DNA of 37,284 bases from Chromatiales bacterium (GCA_026982475.1 JALSHB010000154.1:1-37284), one strand, 5' to 3'. Positions 15,267 through 25,654 are shown, counted from the first letter of the stretch. The notes: a model not told the origin generated them from the letters alone. Translations and numbers: made by a program.

Positions 15267-15785
15267 CTAGAATTGATAACCGACTTGTAGCCCGGGCCTG
15301 ATCTTGAAGTCGCCGTCGTATTGGCCAAAGTAGAGGGAGGCGCCAAGGTTGAACCCCGGCGCGTCGATGCCATTGAAAAAATAGACGTACTGAGGCGCAA
15401 CGAACATCTCGATGCTGTTCAGGTTGGCGTGTTCATTGTATGTGGCGCCAAGGTGGACGCCCAATCCATGTCTGTTGCCGAGGTCCGTTCTGAGAAATCC
15501 CGCCCCCAGGCCGCAATTGCTTTCCGTGCCCCTTGAGCGGGAGGTGGAAAGACTCAGGCACCCCAATGAAACGTATTTCAGCGTGCCCAGGCCCTGGAGG
15601 CCATAGGACAGGCCCAGGCCATTGTACAAGGCGCCAATGCCCACACCGATCGTCTTGCCGTCTTTCGCCAGCGCCGCGCCGGAAAGCAGGAGGCAAACAA
15701 GGATCACGGCGGGGGTGGTAAATCGAGGCTTGCGGAGAAAATCCTGTGTGTCCGGGCTGAAGCATGGGCCGGCCATGGCATTCAC
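15267..15785 (-). CDS. Small outer-membrane beta-barrel-like protein
   Basis: 172 residues with a likely signal peptide (residues 20-41, AVILVCLLLSGAALAKDG). The rest alternates Gly/aromatic strands (GVGIGALYNGLGLSYGLQGLG, HGLGVHLGATYNEHANLN, FNLGASLYFGQYDGDFKIRPGLQVGYQF) and ends in Phe, the usual signal for barrel assembly. Six to eight strands are plausible. I do not recognise a named family; start could also be at the next Met three codons in. Confidence 0.7.
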   Translation of the reverse strand: MNAMAGPCFSPDTQDFLRKPRFTTPAVILVCLLLSGAALAKDGKTIGVGIGALYNGLGLSYGLQGLGTLKYVSLGCLSLSTSRSRGTESNCGLGAGFLRTDLGNRHGLGVHLGATYNEHANLNSIEMFVAPQYVYFFNGIDAPGFNLGASLYFGQYDGDFKIRPGLQVGYQF

Positions 15786-15833
15786 TCCCTGTGGTAGGCA
15801 AGGCCCGAGTCTAGCAGCTGCTTGAGCGGTCTG

Positions 15834-16133
15834 TCAGGCGGGGTCTTTCCCGCTGGAGGCCGAGAGTTTTTCCCTGATCATCTTCCGCAGCCTTTCCCGG
15901 CAATCCATGATCCTGCACTCGCCGGCGTAGCGGCAGCTGAGCTGCAGGTCGCGGATGTCGTCGTCCTTGATGTCCAGCATGGAGACCAGGGCGATTTCCT
16001 CCCGCGCGCGCTCGGTCTTGGCCTGGGCGATCAGGGATACGGTGGAACAGCCGTCGACGAAGCGTTTTTTTGCGTAGAAGGCGATGTGTTCGAAGTCGTA
16101 GTTGCCGAGGCAGTCGGGTTTTTCGCGGGACAT
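15834..16133 (-). CDS. Conserved-looking hypothetical protein with several Cys
   Basis: 99 residues beginning MSREKPDCLGNYDFEHIAFYAKKRFVDG and ending CRYAGECRIMDCRERLRKMIREKLSASSG. Charged and soluble, with four Cys in total, three of them in a CxxxxxCxxxxC pattern near the C-terminus. I moved the start from 16208 to the ATG at 16133, preceded by AGGAA. I cannot name the family. It is divergent from dapF. Confidence 0.6.
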   Translation of the reverse strand: MSREKPDCLGNYDFEHIAFYAKKRFVDGCSTVSLIAQAKTERAREEIALVSMLDIKDDDIRDLQLSCRYAGECRIMDCRERLRKMIREKLSASSGKDPA

Positions 16134-16255
16134 GGCTGGCGGTTCCTGGCGGCTGGGCGTTTCTCCAAGGCGCACTCCGTGCGCGCCGCCTATAGTCTCC
16201 GCCGCCAACCTGTACCCAGCTTGAATAGCCGGGCCGAGTTTGCAACTATCGAGGC

Positions 16256-17086
16256 ATGAAGCTGCTATTTACCAAGATGCACGGCCTGGGCAATGACTTC
16301 GTGGTCATCGACGCCATCAACCAGGTCGTCGACCTCTCCCCCGAACAGGTGCGCTTGATCGCCGACCGCCATCGCGGCGTCGGCTGTGACCAGCTGTTGC
16401 TGGTGGAGCGCCCGGAATCGCCGGATGTGGATTTTCGCTATCGGATTTTCAATGCGGATGGCGGTGAAGTGGGGCAGTGCGGCAATGGCGCGCGCTGTTT
16501 CGCCCGCTTTGTGGTGAATAGGTGCCTGACGGACAAGCGCGAGATCGCCGTGGAGACGGCCTCCGGGGTCATCCGACCGCGTATCGAGGACGATGGCCAG
16601 GTGACCGTCGACATGGGCGCGCCAGGCTTCGAGCCGGCCGACATACCCTTCATGGCGGAGGCACCGGCCGCGCGCTATGACCTGGCCCTGGATGACACCA
16701 CGCTGGAGATCGGCGCCGTCTCCATGGGCAACCCCCATGCGGTGATCCGGGTCGAAGACGTGGACGCGGCGCCGGTGGCCGGGTGGGGGCCGCGCATCGG
16801 CGCCCATCCCCGCTTTCCCGGGGGGGTCAACGTGGGCTTCATGCAGCCAGTTTCGCGCCGGCGGATCCGCCTGCGGGTGTTCGAGCGAGGCAGCGGCGAG
16901 ACCCAGGCCTGCGGCACCGGCGCCTGCGCGGCGGTGGTGGTGGCGCATCGATGGGGGTTGGTGGACGACGACGTGGCCGTCGACCTGCTGGGCGGGCAAC
17001 TTCTGATACGATGGGCCGGAGGCGATGCGCCGGTGTTCATGACCGGCCCCGCGGAAACCGTATTCGAGGGCAGTATCACGTTATGA
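16256..17086 (+). CDS. dapF: Diaminopimelate epimerase
   Basis: Interconverts LL- and meso-diaminopimelate, for lysine and peptidoglycan. The 276-residue protein has [23 protein letters not shown], the first catalytic Cys in [13 protein letters not shown] and the second in [13 protein letters not shown]. First gene of the conserved gammaproteobacterial set dapF-DUF484-xerC; its TGA overlaps the next ATG. Confidence 0.97.
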   Translation: MKLLFTKMHGLGNDFVVIDAINQVVDLSPEQVRLIADRHRGVGCDQLLLVERPESPDVDFRYRIFNADGGEVGQCGNGARCFARFVVNRCLTDKREIAVETASGVIRPRIEDDGQVTVDMGAPGFEPADIPFMAEAPAARYDLALDDTTLEIGAVSMGNPHAVIRVEDVDAAPVAGWGPRIGAHPRFPGGVNVGFMQPVSRRRIRLRVFERGSGETQACGTGACAAVVVAHRWGLVDDDVAVDLLGGQLLIRWAGGDAPVFMTGPAETVFEGSITL

Positions 17087-17778
17087 CGAGTGACGCGCAG
17101 GTGATCGACGAACAGGCCGTGGCGGAGTACCTCCGCGACCATCGCGACTTTTTTGAGCACAACCTCTGGCTGCTGCCGGAGCTGCGCCTGCCGCACGAGG
17201 CCGGGGGCGCCATTTCGCTGGTCGAACGGCAGGTGGCCATGCTACGCGCGCAGAACGAGACGCAGAGGACGCAGCTGGAAGAGCTGCTGGCGGTGGCGCG
17301 CGAGAATGACCGTCTCAACACCCAGCTGCACCAGCTGACCCTGCTGCTGATGGCGTGCCAGGACCTGGAAGGCCTGATGAGCCTGATCAGCAGCCGCCTG
17401 CGGCGCGACTATTCGGCCGATGTGGCGAACCTGCTGCTGATGGCGCCACCGCGGGATGCGGGCCTGGCCGCCCGCGGCGAATTCGTGCGTGATACCGAGG
17501 CCCTGCGCGGCCCCTTCCAGCACCTGCTCACTACCGGCCGGCCCTTCTGCGGCCGGCTCAAGGTGGAGCAGCGGGAGCTGTTGTTCGGCGAGCGCGCCGA
17601 TGCCATCGGCTCCGCCGTGGTGCTGCCGCTGGGCAAGGAGGGGCGGGTCGGCCTGCTGGCCATCGGCAGTGGCGACACCCAGCGCTTCGTCCCCGGCAGT
17701 GATGTCTCCTTCCTGACCCGCATGGCGCAGGTGATCGCCGCCGCACTGACCCCTCACCTCCAGCTGGAAGACGCGTAG
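17083..17778 (+). CDS. DUF484 family protein
   Basis: 231 residues: [45 protein letters not shown] is the DUF484 hallmark, a coiled-coil stretch follows, then a GAF-like domain ([29 protein letters not shown]). Cytosolic, function unknown; always near dapF and xerC. The start was moved from 16783 to the ATG at 17083, which overlaps the dapF stop (ATGA). Confidence 0.92.
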   Translation: MTSDAQVIDEQAVAEYLRDHRDFFEHNLWLLPELRLPHEAGGAISLVERQVAMLRAQNETQRTQLEELLAVARENDRLNTQLHQLTLLLMACQDLEGLMSLISSRLRRDYSADVANLLLMAPPRDAGLAARGEFVRDTEALRGPFQHLLTTGRPFCGRLKVEQRELLFGERADAIGSAVVLPLGKEGRVGLLAIGSGDTQRFVPGSDVSFLTRMAQVIAAALTPHLQLEDA

Positions 17779-17790
17779 CCGGCCCGGCCG

Positions 17791-18708
17791 ATGCGCGACA
17801 CCGAACGCCAGTGGCTGGCGCGCTTTCTCGACCACCTGCGACTCCGGCGCCATTACTCCCCGCGCACCCTCGACGGCTACCGGCGTGATCTCACCCGTCT
17901 GCTGAGCTTCTGCGAGGCCCACGGCATCGAGCGCTGGGCGGCGCTGGACGCGCAGCAACTGCGCCGTTTCTCCGCGGAATCCCACCGCCGTGGCCTCGGC
18001 GGCCGCAGCGTGGCGCGGCTGCTGTCCGCCGCGCGCCGCTTTTTCCATTATCTTGTCCGCGAGGGGCATGTCGCCGTCAACCCGGTGGTCGGCGTCAGCG
18101 CCCCCAAGTCACCGCGCAGGCTGCCGGAGCCGCTGGACACGGACCAGATGGCCCGCCTGCTGGCCATCGATGCCAGCGACCCGCTGGCGCTGCGGGACCT
18201 GGCGCTGATGGAACTGCTGTACTCCTCCGGCCTGCGCCTGGCCGAACTGGTGTCGCTGGATCTGGGCCAGGTGGATCTGCGCGCCGGGGCGCTGCGCGTC
18301 ACCGGCAAGGGCAACAAGCAGCGGGACCTGCCGGTGGGCCGTCATGCCATTGCCGCCCTGCGGCGCTGGCAGGCGGTGCGTGGCGAGTTGGCGGCCGCGG
18401 GCGAGACGGCGCTGTTCGTCAGCCGGCGCGGCACCCGTCTCACGCCGCGCGCCGTGCAGGCGCGCCTCGCCCGCTGGGGGCGCCGGCAGGGCATCGACAG
18501 CCATGTGCACCCGCACAAACTGCGCCACGCCTTCGCCAGCCACCTGCTGGAATCCAGCGGCGATCTGCGCGCGGTACAGGAATTGCTGGGTCATGCCGAT
18601 ATCAGTACCACGCAGGTGTACACGCACCTCGATTTTCAGCATCTGGCGCAGGTTTACGACCGGGCCCATCCGCGGGCCAGGAAGAGGCCTTCGAAGCCGG
18701 ACGATTAA
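17791..18708 (+). CDS. xerC: Tyrosine recombinase XerC
   Basis: Chromosome dimer resolution at dif with XerD. 305 residues: N-terminal core-binding SAM-like domain ([29 protein letters not shown]), then the catalytic domain with Arg in SSGLRLAELVSL, Lys in GKGNKQRDLP, HPHKLRHAFASH (His, Arg), GHADISTTQ (His) and Tyr in TQVYTH. All six catalytic residues are visible. The start 12 bp after DUF484 fits operon expression. Confidence 0.95.
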   Translation: MRDTERQWLARFLDHLRLRRHYSPRTLDGYRRDLTRLLSFCEAHGIERWAALDAQQLRRFSAESHRRGLGGRSVARLLSAARRFFHYLVREGHVAVNPVVGVSAPKSPRRLPEPLDTDQMARLLAIDASDPLALRDLALMELLYSSGLRLAELVSLDLGQVDLRAGALRVTGKGNKQRDLPVGRHAIAALRRWQAVRGELAAAGETALFVSRRGTRLTPRAVQARLARWGRRQGIDSHVHPHKLRHAFASHLLESSGDLRAVQELLGHADISTTQVYTHLDFQHLAQVYDRAHPRARKRPSKPDD

Positions 18709-18759
18709 TGCGGGCAGGCTGGCGACAGGCTGTCAATCCAGGAATTCGTTATCAGCCTC

Positions 18760-19413
18760 ATGAAGCCCAGCATCAAGACCCTCACGGTCAGGAACCTGAT
18801 CACCTTTCTGCTGGTGCTGGTGACCATCCTGCTGCTGGTCACGGCGATCAATTTCCGCTACCTCTCGACCCGCGCGGTGGAGAACCACGCCCTGTCGGTG
18901 GCCGAGCTGGTCAAGGCGGGGCTGACCGCGCACATGAAGGGCGGCATCATGGACAAGCGTGACTATTTCCTGCGCGAAATCATGGCCCTGCACCGGATCA
19001 ACCGTCTGCACATCATTCGCGGCGAGGCGGTGAGCGCGCAGTTCGGTCCCGGCACGGCACTGGAGGAGGCCATGGACCCGGCCGCGGCACGGGCCTTCAG
19101 CGGCCGCCGGCCGGTGTTCGTTCTGCATGAGTTCACTTCCACGCCGACCATCCGCGCCATCATTCCCTATGTCGCCCCGCCGCAGGGGTTGAAGGGCGAG
19201 GAAATCCATGTCTACGGGCGCATCGCCGGCCTGGCCGATGTCTTCGATGCCCTGATCTCGAGCCGGGTCTACAAGGATGCCTGGGGGCTGCCGCGGGTGG
19301 TGGAATGGATCAGCCGACAGCGCGGCCGGCACTTCGACCCGGCGGTGGTAGCGGCCTTCCTCGCCTCGCAGGACGAATTCATCGCCATCAGCCGTCGCTA
19401 CCCGGCGGCGTGA
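18760..19413 (+). pseudogene. HD-GYP phosphodiesterase remnant: sensor region joined to the C-terminal end, catalytic core deleted
   Basis: 217 residues in one open frame. Residues 14-30 are a membrane helix and residues 35-138 an extracytoplasmic sensor (FRYLSTRAVENHALSVAELVKAGLTAHM). At about residue 140 the sequence jumps to [35 protein letters not shown]...[13 protein letters not shown], the end of HD-GYP domains, normally found just after the GYP motif. The second membrane helix, the HD residues and GYP itself are absent, so cyclic-di-GMP hydrolysis is impossible as written. The junction lies near 19170-19190. Either a genuine in-frame deletion or an assembly error; an expressed sensor fragment cannot be excluded. 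Confidence 0.7.
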
Positions 19414-19481
19414 GCGGGCCCGGTGCCACGGCCCGTTATGGTGTAAAATCTTCTCCTCTGTTTTTCACTGAGGATTCCACC

Positions 19482-20027
19482 TTGGAGCAATATCACGGCA
19501 CAACCATTCTCTCCGTGCGCCGCAACGGCACGGTGGTGATCGGCGGCGATGGCCAGGTCTCGCTGGGCAACACCATCATGAAGGGCAATGCGCGCAAGGT
19601 GCGGCGTCTGTATCACAACCGCGTCATCGCCGGTTTTGCCGGCGGCACGGCGGACGCCTTCACCCTCTTCGAGCGCTTCGAGGGCAAGCTGGAAAAACAC
19701 CAGGGCCACCTCACCCGCGCCGCCGTGGAGCTGGCCAAGGACTGGCGCACCGACCGCATGCTGCGCCGCCTGGAGGCCCTGTTGTCGGTGGCCGACGGCA
19801 CCACCTCGCTGGTGATCTCCGGCAACGGCGACGTCATCGAGCCGGAGCACGACCTCATCGCCATCGGTTCCGGCGGCTCCTTCGCCGAATCGGCGGCGCG
19901 GGCGCTGATGGAAAACACCGAGCTGGATGCGCGCAGCATCTGCGAGAAGTCGCTGAAGGTCGCCTCGGACATCTGCGTCTACACCAACGACAACTTCACC
20001 ATCGAAGAACTGACGGCCGGTGAGTGA
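19482..20027 (+). CDS. hslV: ATP-dependent protease subunit HslV
   Basis: Threonine peptidase of the HslUV (ClpYQ) protease. The reading starts at TTG 19482 (initiator Met-EQYHG), with TGAGGA 7 nt upstream; the ORF-track start at 19305 lies inside the upstream gene. Removing the short propeptide exposes the catalytic Thr of [10 protein letters not shown]. Other marks: [43 protein letters not shown] and IGSGG. 181 residues, normal length. Followed by hslU after 72 bp. Confidence 0.95.
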   Translation: MEQYHGTTILSVRRNGTVVIGGDGQVSLGNTIMKGNARKVRRLYHNRVIAGFAGGTADAFTLFERFEGKLEKHQGHLTRAAVELAKDWRTDRMLRRLEALLSVADGTTSLVISGNGDVIEPEHDLIAIGSGGSFAESAARALMENTELDARSICEKSLKVASDICVYTNDNFTIEELTAGE

Positions 20028-20099
20028 GCCCCTTCCCCATCGGGGAGAGGGCGCAGGCCCGCAAATCCGATTACAGTAGCGCAACGAGCGGAAAAGACC

Positions 20100-21443
20100 A
20101 TGTCACAAATGACCCCCAGAGAAATCGTCCAGGAACTGGACAAGCACATCATCGGCCAGGCCGACGCCAAGCGCGCGGTGGCCATCGCCCTGCGCAACCG
20201 CTGGCGTCGCAGCCAGGTCGATGAGGCACTGCGCAACGAGATCACGCCCAAGAACATCCTCATGATCGGCCCCACCGGCGTCGGCAAGACCGAGATCGCG
20301 CGCCGCCTGGCGAAGCTGGCCAACGCGCCCTTCGTCAAGGTGGAGGCCACCAAGTTCACCGAGGTGGGCTATGTGGGCCGCGACGTGGAGTCCATCATCC
20401 GCGACCTGGTGGAGATCTCCGTCAAGCTGACCCGCGAAGTGGAGATGAACAAGGTGCGCTTCCGTGCCGAGGAGGCCGCCGAGGAGCGCATCCTCGACAT
20501 CCTGCTGCGCCCGGCGCGGCGCGGTTTCGGCCTCGACAGCGAGCCGGAGCCCATGACCGAACAGGCCGCCAACACGCGGCAGAAATTCCGCAAGAAACTG
20601 CGCGAGGGCGAACTCGACGACAAGGTGATCGAGGTCGAACTGAGCGTCAGCCCCATGGGCGTGGAGATCATGGCCCCGCCCGGCATGGAGGAGATGACCA
20701 GCCAGCTGCAGGGCATGTTCCAGAATCTCGGCAGCACCCGCACCAAGACCCGCAAGCTGCCCATCAAGGAGGCCTTCAAGCTGCTCACCGACGAAGAGGC
20801 CGGCAAGCTGCTCAACGAGGAAGACATCAAGATACGCGCGGTACAGAACGTCGAGCAGAACGGCATCGTGTTCCTCGACGAGATGGACAAGATCTGCAAG
20901 CGCGGTGAAAGCAGCGGCCCCGACGTCTCCCGCGAAGGCGTGCAGCGCGACCTGCTGCCGCTGGTGGAGGGCTGCACCGTCACCACCAAGTACGGCATGC
21001 TGAAGACCGACCACATCCTGTTCATCGCCTCCGGCGCCTTCCACCTCGCCAAGCCCTCGGATCTGATCCCCGAGCTGCAGGGACGCCTGCCCATCCGCGT
21101 CGAACTGAAGGCCCTCAGCGTGGACGACTTCGTGCGCATCCTCACCGAGCCCGACGCCTCGCTCACCGAGCAGTACACCGCCCTGCTGGCCACCGAGGGC
21201 GTCGAGCTGAAATTCACCGACGACGGCATCGCGCGTATCGCCGAGGTCGCCTGGGCCGTCAACGAGCGCACCGACAACATCGGCGCGCGCCGCCTGCACA
21301 CGGTGATGGAGCGCCTGCTGGAAGAGATATCCTTTGCCGCCGCCGACCAGAGCGGTCAGACGGTCAGCGTGGACGCCGCCTATGTCGACAGCCACATCGG
21401 CGAGCTGGCGCAGGACGAAGACCTGAGCCGCTACATCCTCTAA
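20100..21443 (+). CDS. hslU: HslU ATPase subunit of the HslUV protease
   Basis: AAA+ unfoldase feeding HslV. The 447-residue protein has [34 protein letters not shown], Walker [10 protein letters not shown] near residue 60, [13 protein letters not shown] (pore loop GYVG), Walker [12 protein letters not shown], sensor region and arginine finger, and the C-terminal LSRYIL peptide that inserts into HslV. An inserted I-domain spans about residues 110-240. The 72-bp spacer before it holds a short CCCCTTCCCC/GGGGAGAGGG inverted repeat. Confidence 0.97.
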   Translation: MSQMTPREIVQELDKHIIGQADAKRAVAIALRNRWRRSQVDEALRNEITPKNILMIGPTGVGKTEIARRLAKLANAPFVKVEATKFTEVGYVGRDVESIIRDLVEISVKLTREVEMNKVRFRAEEAAEERILDILLRPARRGFGLDSEPEPMTEQAANTRQKFRKKLREGELDDKVIEVELSVSPMGVEIMAPPGMEEMTSQLQGMFQNLGSTRTKTRKLPIKEAFKLLTDEEAGKLLNEEDIKIRAVQNVEQNGIVFLDEMDKICKRGESSGPDVSREGVQRDLLPLVEGCTVTTKYGMLKTDHILFIASGAFHLAKPSDLIPELQGRLPIRVELKALSVDDFVRILTEPDASLTEQYTALLATEGVELKFTDDGIARIAEVAWAVNERTDNIGARRLHTVMERLLEEISFAAADQSGQTVSVDAAYVDSHIGELAQDEDLSRYIL

Positions 21444-21459
21444 CCGGAGAAAGACAGTC

Positions 21460-21822
21460 ATGAGTTCAGCCCACAAGCCCACCGACATCAAGCTGCATCA
21501 GAAATCCCGCATCCTGGAGATCACCTTCGACGACGGCGCGCACTTCGAGCTGCCCTGCGAATACCTGCGGGTCTACTCGCCTTCGGCGGAAGTGCGCGGT
21601 CACGGCCCGGGTCAGGAAGTGCTGCAGGTGGGCAAGGAAAATGTCAACATTACCGCCATCGAGCCGGTGGGCAACTACGCCATCAAACTGGATTTCGACG
21701 ACGGCCACAACACCGGCATCTATTCCTGGGACACGCTGTACACCCTGGGCAGCGAAAAAGAGGCCCTGTGGGCCGAATACCTCGAACGGCTGGAAAAGGC
21801 CGGGCACCAGCGCAAGGGGTGA
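21460..21822 (+). CDS. DUF971 domain protein
   Basis: 120 residues: DIKLHQKSRILEITFDDGAHFELPCEYLRVYSPSAEVRGHG and NYAIKLDFDDGHNTGIYSWDTLYTLG define the DUF971 / gamma-butyrobetaine hydroxylase N-terminal-like domain. This domain also occurs alone in bacteria, where it may bind a metal or FeS proteins; role not established. It begins 16 bp after hslU with its own AGGAG-like site (CCGGAGAAAG) and is a standard neighbour of hslVU and ubiE. Confidence 0.92.
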   Translation: MSSAHKPTDIKLHQKSRILEITFDDGAHFELPCEYLRVYSPSAEVRGHGPGQEVLQVGKENVNITAIEPVGNYAIKLDFDDGHNTGIYSWDTLYTLGSEKEALWAEYLERLEKAGHQRKG

Positions 21823-21832
21823 GACGGTAGGC

Positions 21833-21899
21833 CTGTGGGAGCGGCTTCAGCCGCGAACAGGACTAACCTTATTATTCGCGGCTGAAGCCGCTCCCACAG
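21833..21899. repeat. REP/REPIN-type paired palindrome, copy 1
   Basis: CTGTGGGAGCGGCTTCAGCC, a 17-base spacer, and the inverted copy ending GGCTGAAGCCGCTCCCACAG: a 25-bp perfect inverted pair. This is the REP type common in Pseudomonas and relatives (GTGGGAGCGGCTTCAGCCGCG). It lies between DUF971 and ubiE and can act as a terminator or mRNA stabiliser. Confidence 0.88.
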
Positions 21900-21967
21900 T
21901 TTTCGAAACAACAGCCTTTGCAGCCCAGTAGGTTGAGGGGCGAACCCCAACGGAACGATTGAAAACG

Positions 21968-22039
21968 GTCCGCAAATGCACGCAAATAGACGCCAATAAA
22001 CATGAAACCATTTGCGTATATTCGCGTGCATTTGCGGAC
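21968..22039. repeat. Inverted repeat just upstream of ubiE
   Basis: GTCCGCAAATGCACGCAAAT at 21968 and its near-complement at 22019-22039 (TTCGCGTGCATTTGCGGAC). The arms can form a hairpin with a loop of about 30 bases containing the related word ATTTGCGT, ending 24 bp before ubiE. Such CGCAAATGCACGC blocks are frequent intergenic repeats; effect on ubiE is unknown. Confidence 0.75.
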
Positions 22040-22063
22040 AACCCGGCAACTGAAGGGAACACC

Positions 22064-22822
22064 ATGAATCAGCAACAGGACAAGGACACCACCCACTTCG
22101 GCTACCAGGAGGTGCCCGTCGAGGAAAAGGTGCAGAAGGTCGCCGGCGTGTTCCACTCGGTGGCCGACAAATACGACGTCATGAACGATCTCATGTCCAT
22201 GGGCATCCACCGCCTGTGGAAACGCTTCACCATCGAGCACAGCGGCGTGCGCGCCGGCCAGCGGGTGCTGGACATCGCCGGCGGCACCGGCGACCTGGCG
22301 GCAAAGTTCTCGCAGCTGGTGGGCGACGGTGGCGAGGTGGTGCTGGCCGACATCAACGCCTCCATGCTGGAGGTGGGCCGCGAACGCCTCACCGACCGCG
22401 GCATCCTGGGCAACATCGACTACGTGCAGGCCAATGCCGAATGCCTGCCCTTTCCCGACAACCACTTCGACTGCATCACCATCGCCTTCGGCCTCCGCAA
22501 CGTCACCGACAAGGACGCCGCGCTGCGTTCCATGTACCGCATCCTCAAGCCGGGCGGCCGCCTGCTGGTGCTGGAGTTTTCCAGGCCCGTTGCGCCTGGG
22601 CTGGGCGCGGTGTACGACGTCTACTCCTTCAAGCTGCTGCCAATGATGGGCAAGCTGGTGGCCAATGACGAAGACAGCTACCGCTACCTGGCCGAATCCA
22701 TCCGCATGCACCCGCCGCAGGACGAACTGAAGGCGATGATGGAGGCGGCCGGCTTCGAGCGCTGTGAATATTTCAATCTCACCGGCGGCATCGTCGCCCT
22801 GCACCGGGGCTACAAGTTCTGA
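22064..22822 (+). CDS. ubiE: Ubiquinone/menaquinone C-methyltransferase UbiE
   Basis: SAM-dependent C-methylation in ubiquinone (and menaquinone, if made) synthesis. 252 residues: [48 protein letters not shown] motif [54 protein letters not shown] and the C-terminal [15 protein letters not shown] took the ATG at 22064 after GAAGGGAAC; the longer ORF-track start runs into the repeat. The stop overlaps the RDD gene start (TGATG). Confidence 0.96.
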   Translation: MNQQQDKDTTHFGYQEVPVEEKVQKVAGVFHSVADKYDVMNDLMSMGIHRLWKRFTIEHSGVRAGQRVLDIAGGTGDLAAKFSQLVGDGGEVVLADINASMLEVGRERLTDRGILGNIDYVQANAECLPFPDNHFDCITIAFGLRNVTDKDAALRSMYRILKPGGRLLVLEFSRPVAPGLGAVYDVYSFKLLPMMGKLVANDEDSYRYLAESIRMHPPQDELKAMMEAAGFERCEYFNLTGGIVALHRGYKF

Positions 22823-23289
22823 TGCTGTGCGGTGCGCCACACTATGCCGGTTTCTGGCGGCGCGCCGGGGCGGCGCTGCTGGACAGCGTGATCTTCACCG
22901 TGCTGGCCGGCCTGCTGCTGGGGCCGGTGTATTTCAACGCCGAATTCTGGAGCCTCGACGGCCTGCTGAGCAATGGCCTGGCCATGGTGCTGACGGTGTG
23001 GCTGTGGCTGAAGTTTCTCGGCACGCCCGGCAAGCTGCTGCTGGGTTGCCAGGTGGTGGATGCACAGAGCTTCCAGCCACTGTCGGCAAAACAGGCGGTG
23101 TTGCGTTATCTGGCCTACATCGTTTCACTACTGCCGCTGGGTCTGGGTTTTTTCTGGATTGCCTGGGACAGGCGCAAGCAGGGCTTTCACGACAAGATCG
23201 CCAACAGCGTGGTGCTGCACGAGGCGGGGCTGGAGGCGGACGACGAATCACGGAAGTCGCTGTCGACGCTGATGGCGGAAGTGCGTTGA
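22822..23289 (+). CDS. RDD family membrane protein
   Basis: 155 residues, three to four hydrophobic helices. The RDD signature is FWRRAGAALLDSVIFTVLAGLLLG (Arg then Asp), with GTPGKLLLGCQVVDAQS and FFWIAWDRRKQGFHDKIANSVVL later. RDD proteins are small inner-membrane proteins of unclear role, sometimes linked to ion transport. It is inserted between ubiE and ubiJ, which are adjacent in E. coli, and overlaps the ubiE stop by one base, so it is co-translated with ubiE. Confidence 0.9.
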   Translation: MLCGAPHYAGFWRRAGAALLDSVIFTVLAGLLLGPVYFNAEFWSLDGLLSNGLAMVLTVWLWLKFLGTPGKLLLGCQVVDAQSFQPLSAKQAVLRYLAYIVSLLPLGLGFFWIAWDRRKQGFHDKIANSVVLHEAGLEADDESRKSLSTLMAEVR

Positions 23290-23315
23290 GCGGCCGATGC
23301 AAAGGACGGTCTAAC

Positions 23316-23966
23316 ATGAAACAGATTCCAACATTCGTCACCGCCGCCATCGAGGCCGCCATCAATCAGGTGCTGGCCCTCGACCCGGATACCCTGCAGC
23401 GCCTGCGCGCCCTCGATGGCAAGGTCATCGCCATCGAGCTGCAGGGTCTCGATCTCAGCCTGTACCTGATCCCCACCGAAGCCGGCCTCAGCGTCTTCGG
23501 CCATTTCGAGGGCGAGCCGGACACCACCCTGCGCGGCACCCCGGTGGGCATGTTGCGCATGGGGCTGGCGGACAATGCCGGCGACAGTTTCTTCGCTGGC
23601 GACGTGGAGATCAGCGGCGACGTGGAGCTGGGCATCCGGTTTCGGGAAATCCTCGACGGCCTCGACATCGACTGGGAAGAGCACCTGTCGCACATCACTG
23701 GCGACGTGGTGGCGCACAAGGTCGGCGAGTTGGCGCGCGACACCCTCGACTGGGGCCGCAAGACCCTGGACACCCTGGCCCGCGACGGCGCCGAATACCT
23801 GCAGGAAGAGAGCCGCGACCTGCCAGCGCGCAGCGAAATGGAAGAATTCCTCGCCCAGGTCGATACCCTGCGCAGCGACGTCGACCGTCTTGAGGCACGC
23901 ATCAAGCGCCTCGAGGCGCGCGCAAGGACCGCCGCGGAAAAAGGCCCGGGAGAGAAGCCCCAGTGA
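23316..23966 (+). CDS. ubiJ: Ubiquinone biosynthesis accessory factor UbiJ
   Basis: 216 residues: an N-terminal SCP2 lipid-binding domain ([64 protein letters not shown]) and a C-terminal coiled coil ([30 protein letters not shown]). UbiJ with UbiK organises the cytosolic Ubi complex and binds ubiquinone intermediates. Start at 23316 after AAAGGACGG; the ORF-track start at 22764 lies in ubiE. Its stop overlaps the ubiB GTG. Confidence 0.93.
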   Translation: MKQIPTFVTAAIEAAINQVLALDPDTLQRLRALDGKVIAIELQGLDLSLYLIPTEAGLSVFGHFEGEPDTTLRGTPVGMLRMGLADNAGDSFFAGDVEISGDVELGIRFREILDGLDIDWEEHLSHITGDVVAHKVGELARDTLDWGRKTLDTLARDGAEYLQEESRDLPARSEMEEFLAQVDTLRSDVDRLEARIKRLEARARTAAEKGPGEKPQ

Positions 23967-25627
23967 CCGGATTTCGCCAGGCCCTGCGCCTCATGCACAT
24001 CAATTTCGTGCTGGCCCGCAACGGCCTCGACGACCTCGTGTTCCGCACCCACCTGTTCCGCCCCGTGGCCTTCGTGCGCCATCTGTTGCCGTGGCACTGG
24101 TTCCGCCGCGACACCCGCCCGCGAGGTGAGCGCATTCGCTGCGCGCTGGAAGAGCTGGGCCCCATCTTCGTCAAGTTCGGTCAGATCCTCTCCACCCGCC
24201 GCGACCTGCTGCCGGACGACATCGCCGACGAACTGGCGCAACTGCAGGACAACGTGCCGCCGTTCCCCGACAGCGAGGCGCGCGCGATCATCGAAAAATC
24301 CCTGGGCAAGCCGGTGGGCGAGCTGTTTGCCCGCTTCGACCAGTCGCCGCTGGCCTCCGCCTCCATCGCCCAGGTGCACACCGCGCAGCTGCACGATGGC
24401 CGCGAGGTGATCGTCAAGGTGGTGCGGCCCAACATCACGCTGACGATCAAGCGCGACCTTGCCTTGTTGCATACCCTGGCCGGGCTGGCCGAGCGCTACT
24501 GGGCCGACGGCCGCCGCCTGCACCCGCGCGAAGTGGTGGCGGAATACGAAAAGACCATCATGGACGAGCTGGACCTGATGCGCGAGGCCGCCTCCGCCTC
24601 GCAGCTGCGGCGCAACTTCGCCGGCTCCGACCAGCTCTACGTGCCGGAGGTGCACTGGCCGCTGACGCGCCGTGAAGTGATGGTCATGGAGCGTATCAGC
24701 GGCACCCCCATCGGCGATATCGAGGCGCTGCGCGCACAGGGCATCGACTTCGAGCGGCTGGCGAAAAACGGCGTGGAAATCTTTTTCACCCAGGTGTTCC
24801 GTGACAACTTCTTCCATGCCGACATGCACCCCGGCAACATCTTCGTCGAGCCCTCCGGCCGCTATGTCGCCGTGGACTTCGGCATCATGGGCACCCTCAG
24901 CGAAGAGGACCAGCGCTACCTGGCCGGCAATTTTCTCGCCTTCTTCCAGCGTGACTACCGCCGCGTCGCCGAGCTGCACGTGCAGTCCGGCTGGGTGCCG
25001 GAAGACACCCGGGTGGAGGAATTCGAGGCCGCCATCCGCACCGTCTGCGAGCCCATCTTCGAGCGCCCGCTGAAGGACATCTCCTTCGGCCATGTGCTGC
25101 TGCGCCTGTTCCAGGTGGCGCGCCGCTTCAACATGGAAGTCCAACCACAATTGGTGCTCCTGCAGAAAACCCTGCTCAACATCGAGGGCCTGGGTCGTCA
25201 GCTCTACCCGGAACTCGACCTGTGGGAAACCGCCAAGCCCTTCCTGGAGCGCTGGATGAGCGAGCAGATCGGCTTCCGCTCCTTCGGCCGCGCGCTGAAA
25301 AAGAGCGCCCCGGAGTGGGCGGAAAAGCTGCCGGAGATTCCCGGTCTGCTGCACGCCTTTCTCAGCCAGGCGACGCAGGCCGAGAAACAGGCGAAGGACA
25401 ACAGTCACAAGGCCCTGCAAAAGATCCGCTGGGAAATCCGTCGCGCCCAGCGGCGCAACTTCCGTGCCATCGTCGGCAGCGGTTTCGTCATCAGCGCCTC
25501 GATCATTTACGCCTACGCCGACCCCACCGCCGTCACCATGCTCGGCAATGCGCCGTTGCTGACCTGGATGCTCGGCGGCCTGGGCGGTTTCGTGCTGATC
25601 TTCTCCTGGCCGTCGCGCGGCAGCTGA
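23963..25627 (+). CDS. ubiB: UbiB, atypical kinase/ATPase of ubiquinone synthesis
   Basis: 554 residues. Atypical protein-kinase-like fold: the KxGQ motif in [16 protein letters not shown], the Ala-rich loop in [44 protein letters not shown] and DFGIMG. Two hydrophobic helices ([26 protein letters not shown]) anchor the C-terminus to the inner membrane. Thought to use ATP hydrolysis to help extract or deliver ubiquinone precursors. GTG start overlapping ubiJ (GTGA). Confidence 0.95.
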   Translation: MTGFRQALRLMHINFVLARNGLDDLVFRTHLFRPVAFVRHLLPWHWFRRDTRPRGERIRCALEELGPIFVKFGQILSTRRDLLPDDIADELAQLQDNVPPFPDSEARAIIEKSLGKPVGELFARFDQSPLASASIAQVHTAQLHDGREVIVKVVRPNITLTIKRDLALLHTLAGLAERYWADGRRLHPREVVAEYEKTIMDELDLMREAASASQLRRNFAGSDQLYVPEVHWPLTRREVMVMERISGTPIGDIEALRAQGIDFERLAKNGVEIFFTQVFRDNFFHADMHPGNIFVEPSGRYVAVDFGIMGTLSEEDQRYLAGNFLAFFQRDYRRVAELHVQSGWVPEDTRVEEFEAAIRTVCEPIFERPLKDISFGHVLLRLFQVARRFNMEVQPQLVLLQKTLLNIEGLGRQLYPELDLWETAKPFLERWMSEQIGFRSFGRALKKSAPEWAEKLPEIPGLLHAFLSQATQAEKQAKDNSHKALQKIRWEIRRAQRRNFRAIVGSGFVISASIIYAYADPTAVTMLGNAPLLTWMLGGLGGFVLIFSWPSRGS

Positions 25628-25654
25628 CGGCGAATCGCCGATCCCTCGCGTCGC

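Noticed and set aside
20103-21491. 462-codon ORF on the minus strand
   Set aside because: Complementary to hslU, whose motifs are complete; Leu/His/Ala-rich shadow.
21959-22063. Extended N-terminus of UbiE from the ORF track
   Set aside because: The upstream codons lie in an inverted repeat; the ATG at 22064 has a ribosome-binding site and gives the normal UbiE length.
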